From Leptidea sinapis (Eukaryota; Arthropoda; Insecta; Lepidoptera; Pieridae): a DNA stretch of 64,000 nt. The stretch spans positions 892,501 through 956,500 of the forward strand of contig NC_066282.1 of assembly GCF_905404315.1 (NCBI RefSeq), given 5' to 3'. The notes under the pieces were generated by a model. That model was not told the origin of the DNA. It did not search any database and worked only from the letters and a program-made list of their open reading frames with translations. The translations under genes were made by a program, and so were the position numbers. Shown one piece after another: positions 56,012 through 64,000 of the stretch; the stretch's first letter is position 1; every line of letters begins with the position of its first letter.

Positions 56012-57379
56012 ACACCGTCACAGAGCCTGTGTTCATCTGGATTGCATTTATTAATGTATTATATGATATTATTATTATTAGCCCGGGACGCTGAAAAAAC
56101 CTACAGTATTTAATGAAAATCGTGTCTCATCTCTGTCACAGCTGGTTGTAAGACAACCTTCATCAATAGTGCTGTGGAGAGAGAAACTCATATTTATTAT
56201 TCACTAATCTCCGATTTGAATCGAGGGATCTTTGTGTGTCAACTGTGACAGTGAAGGTTCCAACCTAACGGACTTATTTTGATGCGTGTATTTTGTGTTC
56301 AAACTGATCTAATGGTGGTGGTTCTTAACTGTATTGATCTTTTAATTGAATCTATAAATTTGTGTTGTTTTAGCACTTATTTATTGGCTTAGTGAGATTA
56401 ATAAAAAAAATAAAAATATAATGATTTACAAGAAGGCTGCATGAATTCTCGTTATATGAATATTATATTGAATCTCTAAATAAAATGTTAAATGATCTGT
56501 AATAAATTAATTAATGAATTTTACACAATTTTGTACTTACCTAAGTATTTATGTGAATCTAGAAATCGACAACAAAATATTATAATATAACGGTGTTGAT
56601 CACAATGAATGACGTTTTGTTATTAATTATAATAATTTATTTCAAACATACATCCATAGTTTAACAACCAATACAATGATATACTTAAAGAGAACAGAAA
56701 AAATAAATTAAAACTAATGACAGATACTATTTGCTGTTCCTGCTGTGATGGATATTTGTCATGTTATTATTAAGAACATCATGTTTTAAATTTTGAATTG
56801 TTAATTATACATATTATACTTTTGTAAGTAAGTATATAAAATTATAATAAAGAATCACTTAGTTTTTCAAAATAAATTCGAAAAATACGATCATTTGTCA
56901 GTAACCCTGTACTTTAAACAGCAACAGAACTATGTAACATTTCTTTAACATTGTTTCATTATAGTATATAATATATTATATCATAATAAGTAAGTCGTGA
57001 CACATTGCAAGGTACTCGTCTAGTCGCTTGTCGATTAATATTTATTTATTTATTATTTTTCTTCAGTTTGCTGCGCTTTCTGATATTATTACTTCAAATT
57101 GCTCAGAAACATTTATATTAAACTAAATTAATTATATTATTAAAATAAGTTAATTTTATGATTGTTGTGGTTTTACGTTAAAAGAAAAATAAAGTGCTAA
57201 AATAATGTTGGAATATTTTAATTATTAACACGTGCTTCTTACAATACAAAGGTGTCATTTCACTGGAAAATTACTTGTCCCAATGAGTTGCGGAGAACAT
57301 TAAAATTTTATCCTCATTTCCAAGAATATATTGGAGTTCTACAATATGAACGTGATATTTGTTCGCGCCGGGACGTGGT
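56012..57379. other. Intergenic region between convergent transferase and polymerase genes
   Basis: It holds the two 3' UTRs. Plus-strand AATAAA-type signals occur near 56398-56420 and 57188-57193. Otherwise AT-rich, with no gene or transposon recognised. Confidence 0.5.
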
Positions 57380-59856
57380 CTAGACCAGAGGGAGCGGCTC
57401 CATGTCCCCCCAGGTGTCCCCGCACCGCAGGGACACGGGCAGAGGCACCTCCATGCCGAACTGTCGGCCGCACTGCTCCATCGTGCTCTTGATTATACCT
57501 TTGAAATTATACCTTTTTGAAAAGCAAAATTTTATGAAAGATGCGGGAGTCGAAACCACGACCTCCGGCGTTCCGTGCCAGTGCTCTAACCAACTTAGAC
57601 CAACTGTTCGAGTGACGTATCGTCATAAAATCCTGTATGTTTTGTTCAACTCTCAGGTTGTGGCTTCAAGTTAACTGTAACTCAGTTGGTTCGAGCACTG
57701 GCACGGAACGCCAGGGGTCGTGGGTTCGAGTCCCACAACGTTCATAAAATTTTGTTTTTCAAATTTTATTTGTGTATTAATCCTAGAAGTGAGGGTTTTG
57801 TTTGTTAGTGGGAACTTTTAAAAACATAACAAATTGTATACGCTATATATATATATATACACGCAAAATGGACCCATGCTAGTGGTTTAATTGCGGAAAC
57901 AGGAGCCCTATACCTGTATACGCTATATTACATGTACAGTGGTCACTGTACATATGGTACGACTTATTTCATTAAAAGGATTTAAGAACCCGGCAAGTGA
58001 CTCGTGTTACGAGGGTTCATAAAGTTAGTCAGATTTAACTATAAACTATTTTGTACGAAAATATTCTTGTATTCATGCATGTATATCTATAAGCATTAAT
58101 CAGTATTATGTTAACTAGAGGTAGCTACATAAAATATTTTCGTAAGCATGCCGTTTCTGTATAGTAAATATTAAAAAAGAAAGATTTATAAGTCGTTTCA
58201 CTTCTAAAAGCGTTTTTAGAATGTCTCTATTTGTATACGGTTTATATATTATGATGACAAATTCAGTTATTGCGTTAATGAAAAATCGAAATCGTCGAAG
58301 CACGTAACGAGGCTTGCACTCCTTCCCTAGGGAACTCATGCATTCTGGTCACTCGCCAAGGCTGTCCGAGGAAACTTCTGACAGCCTGCCATTCCACCAC
58401 TGCACAGGGACGATGACTTGGTGGCCCATGACGCGACAGAGAGTTCATAAATTGAGCGGGCCCGATGGTATTCCCCCGATAGTGCTCCGCAATTGGCTCT
58501 AGTCACTACCTCATCAGTCGTAGTCTCAATTATGGAAGGCGGCTTTAGTGCACCCGATCCCTAAGAAAGCCATTTTCTCCAAAGATATGGATAATCAAGT
58601 CAAATCAGCTTTCGGGATACCTAGAGGAGCACCAGCTGATTAACAACTGCTATTACTGCTTCCATGTGCAGTACATAAATGAATAAAGAAATTTTATTAC
58701 AAAAGTTAATTGCACTCGATTAACAATAAATTAACATAGCATTCCCTCTTTTTGTTGTATTCTGTAAAGTCCTATTTTTACTAACACAGGTATATTATGA
58801 CCTTTTTAGCTGAAGAGGTCTAGCTTGTCTATTAATGGACTACTAATTTTACGGAGGGAGGGGCCAAATAAACTATACTGTGTTCAGCTGCTGAACAGGT
58901 CACCTGGCTGTCTCACCTGCAGCTGTCTGCAGATGGTCAGCCCGCACCTCCCACACCAGCTCGTCGTGGATCTGCAGCACGAGCTCGCACGGGACGTGAG
59001 CGGCTCGCAGGCGGCTGTCGGACGACACCATGGCCAACTTGCAGATGTCTGCTGCGAGACCTTCCACCACACACGACCCACAATTAAACGTTTGACAAGA
59101 AAACCTTCAAAAAGTGCTTTGATTACATCCATTACAAGAACAGCAACGATCCTGTGATTCTTCTGATGTGGTTGGAGAGTAGACAATTTACCTTCAAGTG
59201 ATTCGTACGCTCGTTCGACCTCAAATCTGAATATTCCATTCTCTGCTTGGTGCATATACCCTCGTTCACCTTGCATTAGAATAGTAAGAACGTCACAACA
59301 AATAATCATATTCAGAAACGCAAAGTGTACTGTAACCTACTTTCATAATGAATTTTTTATTTAAATAAGGGACGAGACGAGCAGGACGTTCAGCTGATGG
59401 TCATTGATAAGCCCTGCCCATTAAATGCAGTACCGCTCAGACTTATTGAAAAACCCAATAATTCTGAGCGGCACTACAACTGCTCTCGTCACCTTGAGAC
59501 ATAAGATGTTACGTCTCATTTGCCTAGTAATTTTACTAGCTACGGCGCCCTTCACACCGAAACACAGTAATGTTTACACATTACAGCATCACGGCAGAAA
59601 TAGGCGCCGTTGTGGTACACATAATATAGCCGGCATCCACACATTATTTTTTCATTTTAATATTATAATTTATTTATGTTACCTTGCACCATGAAGTTGA
59701 CAGCCTGCCGCTGCGCGTGGCTCCTGGCGGCGCTATCTCCGCTACAGATGTCGGGGATGTGTCGCGTGCGCCCGCTGCTCGTGTGTAGCCGCCCTTGGTG
59801 CTGGAGGCACCGCGCCACCACGTCCCTTCCGAAACTTTTGAGGGACGGGAACGTTC
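57380..59856 (-). CDS. POLN: Family A DNA polymerase, polymerase nu-like, last three exons
   Basis: Three minus-strand exons fit in phase: 59856-59683, 59060-58917 and 57498-57380 (stop at 57380-57382). They encode the C-terminal palm of a family A DNA polymerase: FGRDVVARC, SGRTRHIPDI, AQRQAVNFMVQG and AADICKLAM, then the catalytic motif C LQIHDELVWEV, and an ending VPLPVSLRCGDTWGDMEPL. All junctions are GT-AG with phase 1 (CAAG|GTAAC, GGAAG|GTCTC, GCAG|GTGAG, AAAG|GTATA). QAVNF.VQG.AAD.CKLAM agrees better with polymerase nu than with theta (mus308), but this is a judgement by eye. The usual Ser after QG is Leu here. Such polymerases act in DNA crosslink or double-strand-break repair in the nucleus. 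The polymerase start and fingers are not found to the right as far as 64000, where transposons fill the DNA; they may lie beyond. Confidence 0.85.
57526..57752. repeat. Two tRNA-derived repeats in inverted orientation
   Basis: The right arm (57674-57752, plus) has an A-box-like TAACTCAGTTGG, the stem-loop CTGGCACGGAACGCCAG and the B box GGGTTCGAGTCCC, so it is tRNA-derived. The left arm (57526-57607) is its reverse complement with differences (CTAAGTTGGTTAGAGCACTG). About 66 bp separate them. The acceptor stem cannot be closed well, so these are tRNA-like or SINE pieces, not confident tRNA genes. They lie in the last intron of the polymerase gene. Confidence 0.65.
58440..58650 (+). pseudogene. 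LINE fragment, same family as copy E
   Basis: It reads LSGPDGIPPIVLRNW, then WKAALVHPIPKKA and GYLEEHQLINN in several frames with deletions. It is in a polymerase intron, antisense to the gene. Confidence 0.7.
59160..59640. repeat. Dispersed insect repeat sequence in polymerase intron
   Basis: 59367-59640 has CAGCTGATGGTCATTGATA, TTCTGAGCGGCACTACAACT, ACCTTGAGACATAAGATGTT and AATAGGCGCCGTTGTGGTAC, wording I recognise as a widely dispersed lepidopteran repeat. 59160-59300 is less clear and contains a degenerate AATCACAGGATCGTTGC piece. No coding function is seen. Confidence 0.5.
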
Positions 59857-60189
59857 CTACGATATACAAAACGTGTGCTAGTCATATTTTGTGATTGTGG
59901 CGTTTGCGTCCACATAGGTTACTCAATTATTGTGTTGGAGTAGTGGGTGATCAGTAACATTCCAACATTCAACAGTAATTAAAAATTACAGTTACTTTTA
60001 GATTGTGATCGCGTCCATGAAGGTTAAATATAAAAAAAAATATCAAATGAATATGGATTGCATTATAATCCCTAGCTTCTAAAACCGGAGTAATGGTATA
60101 GAGCTCCGTCTCTGCATGTTTATAGTGAATGTTGATATTAATATGTCAACTAAGTTAAAGTCGACAATCTAATTTGAATCTTCTAACTT

Positions 60190-61140
60190 ATTTTAATAAA
60201 GTTCATTTTCCATGTATGCATATTCTTGAACACTGTGTGTAGCGATATATTTGGTGCTTTGATTGGAGCTATGTTTATAACGTGGTCTCCATTGGCTGGA
60301 ATATAGTCCTTTAAACGTTGAGGCCCGTTCAACAGAAGCACGCACTTCCATAGGAAAATTTACTGCCAATCGTACGGATTGTTTTAGGGACTCCAAATTA
60401 TCATCGGGTTAAGAGCAAGTCGTACTCTCTAAAACTGACCATAAATCATAATCCAGCGGATTAAGATCGTGACTACACGACAGCCAGTCTTCAACTCTTA
60501 ATGAAGTCCGAAACGTTCGTTTCCAACCAAGACTGCGTAGACCGAGCTTTATGACATCGCGCCGAGTCTTGCTGGAAGGACCATTCTTGGTTATTTTACA
60601 TGGTGTTGTTAAGGGGCTTCACTACCTTCACAAGAATGGTATCTTGATACACTTGTGCCGAAGTTTTGATACCTTTTTCACAAAAGTATGGCTCAGTTAC
60701 TCCTTCATAGCTACTACTCCACCAAACCATCACTGAAGTCGCATAGTGTCCAGCTGCACTCTGTCGACTAATTGGGAAGCTTTCTTTATAGTTTGGAGCA
60801 TAAATACGGTCATTTAGTTTGTTAAAATGTTGCTCAATTGTAAAAAAATTTTCATCCGTAAACAAAATTTTTCTGTGACATCCCTTTACGTACCGCTTCA
60901 GTAGTTGTTTCGATGTTACCACCCGAAATGACCAGTACATCTCTTATAAGTGCACGTCCTAAGTAATCTTTTAAATACGCGACATGGTTCTTAGGTGCTA
61001 TCTTCATCTCCCGAGATAAAATCTTTTCTTTCGGACAGGATTTCTTCGAATTCTTTCCCTTACTGCTTTGTACGAACACCTTTTTCGTACGAACACTACG
61101 TGGACGGCCAGATCTTTTTCTGTCACAAACAGGGGAGGTC
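60190..61140 (-). mobile_element. Tc1/mariner-like transposase copy, broken
   Basis: On the minus strand: CPKEKILSREMKIAPKNHVA (helix-turn-helix linker, 61030-60970), ILFTDENFFTIEQHF (first catalytic Asp, about 60875-60830), SVMVWWSSSYEGVTEPYF (60745-60690), YDLWSVLES (60455-60430) and SLKQSVRLAVNFPMEVRASV (60385-60325). Breaks occur near 60900 and 60596, with stops after that. It matches the shorter, internally deleted copy at 18405-18905. Inverted repeats were not resolved. Confidence 0.8.
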
Positions 61141-61289
61141 TCATTGGGCCTATATTTATTTAGGTTTTAAAAATTGTATGCGACACGTTGTATAACTATG
61201 TCAAAAAACGCGAGTGGCGTGAGCGACGCCACGATCAAGTAAAAAGTCACAAAAACGGGCTTTTGGCGATTTGAAAAAAATGCGCGAAA

Positions 61290-61505
61290 TAAAAAATATA
61301 CTGTGCAGCTTGCTTTTGGTTATCAGCTAAAACCAAAACACTGGGGTTTGAAGTTGATCGACAATACATTAGAACCAGTTCAAGCTTTACTCCCACCTGC
61401 GCCGGAAAAACTGCTAAATACCATTTTTTGCAACTGGAACTTTAGGCATGTTGTGCTAAATGTGGTTGCGAAAAAGTTGGACTGTTTTTTTTTGGAGTTT
61501 ACTCC
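61290..61505 (+). pseudogene. Fragment of a repeat-borne cysteine-rich (CxC) protein of unknown function
   Basis: It reads VQLAFGYQLKPKHWGLKLID, then LLPPAPEKLLNTIFCN. After one frameshift, CAKCGCEKVGLF continues near 61455-61490. The order LPPAPE-LLN-IFCNC...CGCRKVGL is one I know from uncharacterised multicopy proteins of insects, probably mobile-element associated. No function is established. Upstream start and downstream end are not visible. Confidence 0.5.
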
Positions 61506-61605
61506 TTTAGAATCGATTTTCATATAAGGCGCCCGGAATGAGAAAAATATGGACAGTAAAATCTGCTCATCAAAATTTGATAGTAACGTTTTTCTCATTT
61601 TAATA
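61494..61605 (+). repeat. 110-bp repeat, first copy
   Basis: GGAGTTTACTCCTT, GATTTTCATATAA and AGTAAAATCTGCTCATCAAA recur at 62753-62860 with small differences. Confidence 0.75.
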
Positions 61606-61939
61606 TAAACAGACTTTGTCACCTTACAAATAAGGTAACAATTAGCATTGTATTTTCCTGTCGGCCACATGAAGTGTTGTGGCTAATGAAAGTTAGTTTC
61701 CTAATTTCCTAGTTTCCTATTAGATGGCGTTGAACCACAGACACCCCATCTTAGTTCAAATTAAAAAACAAATAATACTAGATTAAACGTCATCTAGTGT
61801 CACTTTCATAAACTAAAAACTATTTCGTACTTCCAAATCGAACGCTGAATCTTTCGAGTAATACGACAATATAACTTTTTATTATATTGATATTGGTTGA
61901 TATTATAAAAGACACTAAACTTTAACTTAAATTACATAG

Positions 61940-62752
61940 AAATTGGAGGAAAACCCAGCGGCTAGATGACTTCCGGGCCAGTTTTACGGGAACTGCAGTT
62001 GCTGATGCATTTGCCAGGTTCTTTGCAAGTGTGTATTCTACCGGTATTCCCCAACTAAATACAGCACAAGCCAATAATAATGACACTTCTTACAATAGCA
62101 ACTATGTAAATATACTTCAATTCACTTCTCAGGATATTCTATATGGTATTAATAAATTAAAATCTTCCAGTTCAGTAGGACCAGACAGATTACCATCTTT
62201 TCTCTTCAAGGCTTTAAAGACATGCATTGCCTTTATTTCATATATTTAATTTATCTTTGCAAACATGTTGCTATCCCCTCCAATGGTAAACAACGAGTGT
62301 AACGCCTATACCGAAGAGTTCTGATAAATCCGATGTTCAAAGTTATCGACCCATAGCAATTCTATCTTCACCAGCTGAAATATTTGAAAATGGTCCCCAC
62401 AGACTAATTTATTTACAGGTAGTTACACTTCTTAATAATGCTCAGCATGGTTTTAGATGCAGAAGGTCAGTAAATTCAAATTTGTTAACATTAACAGAAT
62501 TTATATCAACACAATTAGATATACGATTACAAGTAGATGTGATTTACTTTGATTTTCGTAAGGCCTTCGACAGGGTTAATAATGGCATCCTGTTTGCTAT
62601 ACTTTGTGCTATAGGCTTCTGTCCAAAGCTTTGTGATCTCTTGTCTGACTATATCCGTGATCGGCAGCAGTTTATTAGACATGGAATTTATGAATCGAAC
62701 CAGCTCTGGAGTGAATCAAGGCTTGAGCCTTGGATTGATCCTAGGACCTTTA
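61940..62752 (+). mobile_element. LINE reverse-transcriptase fragment (copy H)
   Basis: It reads DILYGINKLKSSSSVGPDRL (62125-62190), SYRPIAILSSPAEIFEN (62340-62390), NNAQHGFRCRRSVNSNLL (62430-62490), VIYFDFRKAFDRVNNGIL (motif A, about 62538-62592) and CDLLSDYIRDRQQFI (62630-62680). It breaks off before motif B, where the 110-bp repeat begins. Frame breaks near 62250 and 62400. A fourth LINE type here. Confidence 0.8.
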
Positions 62753-62860
62753 TTGGAGTTTACTCCTTAAGAATCAATCGATTTTCATATAAAGCGCTCG
62801 GTATGAGAAAAGTATGGATAGTAAAATCTGCTCATCAAAATGTCATAGTAACGTTTTTGG
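62753..62860 (+). repeat. 110-bp repeat, second copy
   Basis: It is the partner of 61494-61605. Downstream at 62961 an ATG opens MEESGVNASAGKSDKHV for only 28 codons; it could be the start of a spliced or repeat-borne product, but nothing supports a function. Confidence 0.7.
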
Positions 62861-63326
62861 TGCGCATCATTTCATTTTCTTGTGTTTTGAAGCTTTATTA
62901 TATTATTGAAATTGATTTATTATTATACTTTCATAAAGTTAAGTGAAAATTCTATAAATTATGGAAGAAAGTGGTGTAAATGCTAGTGCCGGAAAATCAG
63001 ATAAGCACGTGGGTACTAAGTATGTTACAATTCATACATTAATATGACATGTATTGTATATATAAACATGTGTGCTATGTATTTATTTAATATTGAATTA
63101 TCTATATAGTTGATACAAATTTATATGAGGTATGCACATAATTAAATGTTTAATTTAATATGGAGAGTTTATATAGCTTATTTAACGCCAAATAGACAAT
63201 TTTTAACCTAACCTATTATTTTATTTTTTAATATCTATAATATTTTTTAAATTAATATTCTTTTATTAGCTTCTGCTGTATGTATGTTTGTAACCGACTC
63301 CATTGGACTTGATTTTGTTTAGTACC

Positions 63327-63580
63327 TGTTGAAATTCATGTCAGGTAAACCTCCACACAGTTCACAGACTCTGTGAGTCTGTCAATAAAGTTTACGTCCT
63401 AGATGCCTAGATGGCGCTAGCTATAGATTAAAACGGACTATGATTGTGCTTTGTGTATTGGGTGTAAGGCTTAGTATTACTATGTTGTGTGTTCGCTAAA
63501 TTTTTGCCACGGCGGTGGATAATAAATAAATAGAAGTGTTTGTGTGTGTTTCATTGTGAACGTAGATAGTGTATTCTACA
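63327..63580 (+). repeat. 5' LTR of an LTR retrotransposon that runs off the window
   Basis: It starts TGTTGAA and ends TTCTACA, a short imperfect inverted repeat, and is followed after six bases by a primer site. An AATAAATAAATAG signal lies near 63520. The left end is inferred; TGTCAGG at 63339 is another possible start. No second LTR is in view. Confidence 0.6.
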
Positions 63581-63586
63581 AAAATT

Positions 63587-63604
63587 TGGTGCCGAAACCC
63601 GGGA
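63587..63604 (+). promoter_or_regulatory. Primer-binding site complementary to tRNA-Phe 3' end
   Basis: TGGTGCCGAAACCCGGGA is complementary to the 3' end of eukaryotic tRNA-Phe including CCA (18 bases). This places a retrotransposon leader here. BEL/Pao or gypsy type cannot be decided. Confidence 0.7.
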
Positions 63605-63961
63605 AATTCAAAAGGACAACAGATATAAGAAGATAAAGTTTCTATGTGGTAGCGGTGAGTTGAGTGCTAATAAATCAAAGTGAATTTGGACCCTAAAACT
63701 GTGAGTAAATTAACTTATAAAATTACTGATATTATTTGAACTTGTAAAATTTTAAAGTAAATTCAAGGACTTAGAATAATTCACTAATAAGTGCACAGAC
63801 GGGGAATCCATGCCCAAAAAATTTTGAAGTGTTAAGTTTTAAAAAGACTTAGAAAGATTTCGATGAATGCTTCATTGACTTAGCAGATTTTCAACAAATA
63901 TATTCCATCGACTTAGAATAATTACCTATCTCATTGAATTAAATTTCTCACAACTGACAAT

Positions 63962-64000
63962 ATGAGTGTGGAAAAATCAATTGCCATTCAACAGGAAAGA
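63962..64000 (+). CDS. Start of LTR-retrotransposon gag, cut by window end
   Basis: ATG at 63962 opens MSVEKSIAIQQER to the last base. It is the first clear ORF after the LTR and primer site, the place expected for gag. The family cannot be read from 13 residues. Confidence 0.4.
   Translation, partial: MSVEKSIAIQQER

Noticed and set aside
58884..59309. 141-codon minus-strand ORF overlapping a polymerase exon
   Set aside because: It is in a different frame from the polymerase motif IHDELVWEV; the exon reading is strongly supported.
1..64000. CRISPR arrays, bacterial operons, integrons
   Set aside because: None is present; the window is eukaryotic with GT-AG introns and dispersed transposons.

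Overview
This is an AT-rich, intron-bearing, transposon-dense window of an insect nuclear genome, most likely a moth or butterfly. Evidence for an insect host: conserved animal genes split by GT-AG introns. Evidence for Lepidoptera (inference): many short Helitrons that end in CAGCTAG before a T, LINE tails of the TTTGAATTTGAA type, and RTE, mariner, BEL-like and Copia elements of insect type. Nothing bacterial was seen: no operons, no ribosome binding sites, no CRISPR array.

Four host genes can be assembled exon by exon from splice phase and protein motifs. (1) 10233-15038, minus strand: a complete three-exon GMC flavin oxidoreductase of 605 residues. (2) 26304-43335, minus strand: a complete seven-exon cytosolic endo-beta-N-acetylglucosaminidase (ENGASE, GH85), 709 residues, with an 11.4-kb first intron full of LINEs. 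(3) 44510-56011, plus strand: a complete three-exon type II Golgi beta-1,4-galactosyltransferase-family enzyme of 320 residues, predicted to be a beta-1,4-N-acetylgalactosaminyltransferase. (4) 57380-59856, minus strand: the last three exons of a family A DNA polymerase, closest to polymerase nu; its upstream exons were not found here. Genes 2 and 3 are head to head across about 1.2 kb, and both act on N-glycan-related substrates. Genes 3 and 4 are tail to tail.

Most of the rest is transposon-derived. 1-10 kb: a LINE copy, then a nest in which a decayed LINE hosts a Helitron and a Copia element, the Copia 5' LTR hosting a second Helitron, followed by a minus-strand LINE. 12-26 kb: a Helitron and a long-inverted-repeat element inside GMC introns, LINE tails, a deleted Tc1/mariner copy, two decayed LINEs and a THAP-bearing mini-element. 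30-42 kb (ENGASE introns): a BEL-type integrase fragment, a nearly full-length two-ORF LINE with an unexpected third ORF between its two genes, and a minus-strand LINE. 45-55 kb (transferase introns): a mariner, an RTE element inside an older repeat, a Helitron helicase relic and two hAT-like non-autonomous elements with 8-bp target duplications. 57-64 kb: tRNA-like inverted repeats, LINE pieces, a second Tc1/mariner copy, a cysteine-rich repeat-borne ORF, and at the right edge the 5' LTR, tRNA-Phe-type primer site and first gag codons of an LTR retrotransposon.

Long stretches with nothing recognisable are 16.45-18.40, 18.91-20.60, 41.70-42.95 and 56.1-57.3 kb. All calls come from reading the sequence and translations. 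Family names below superfamily level are inference.
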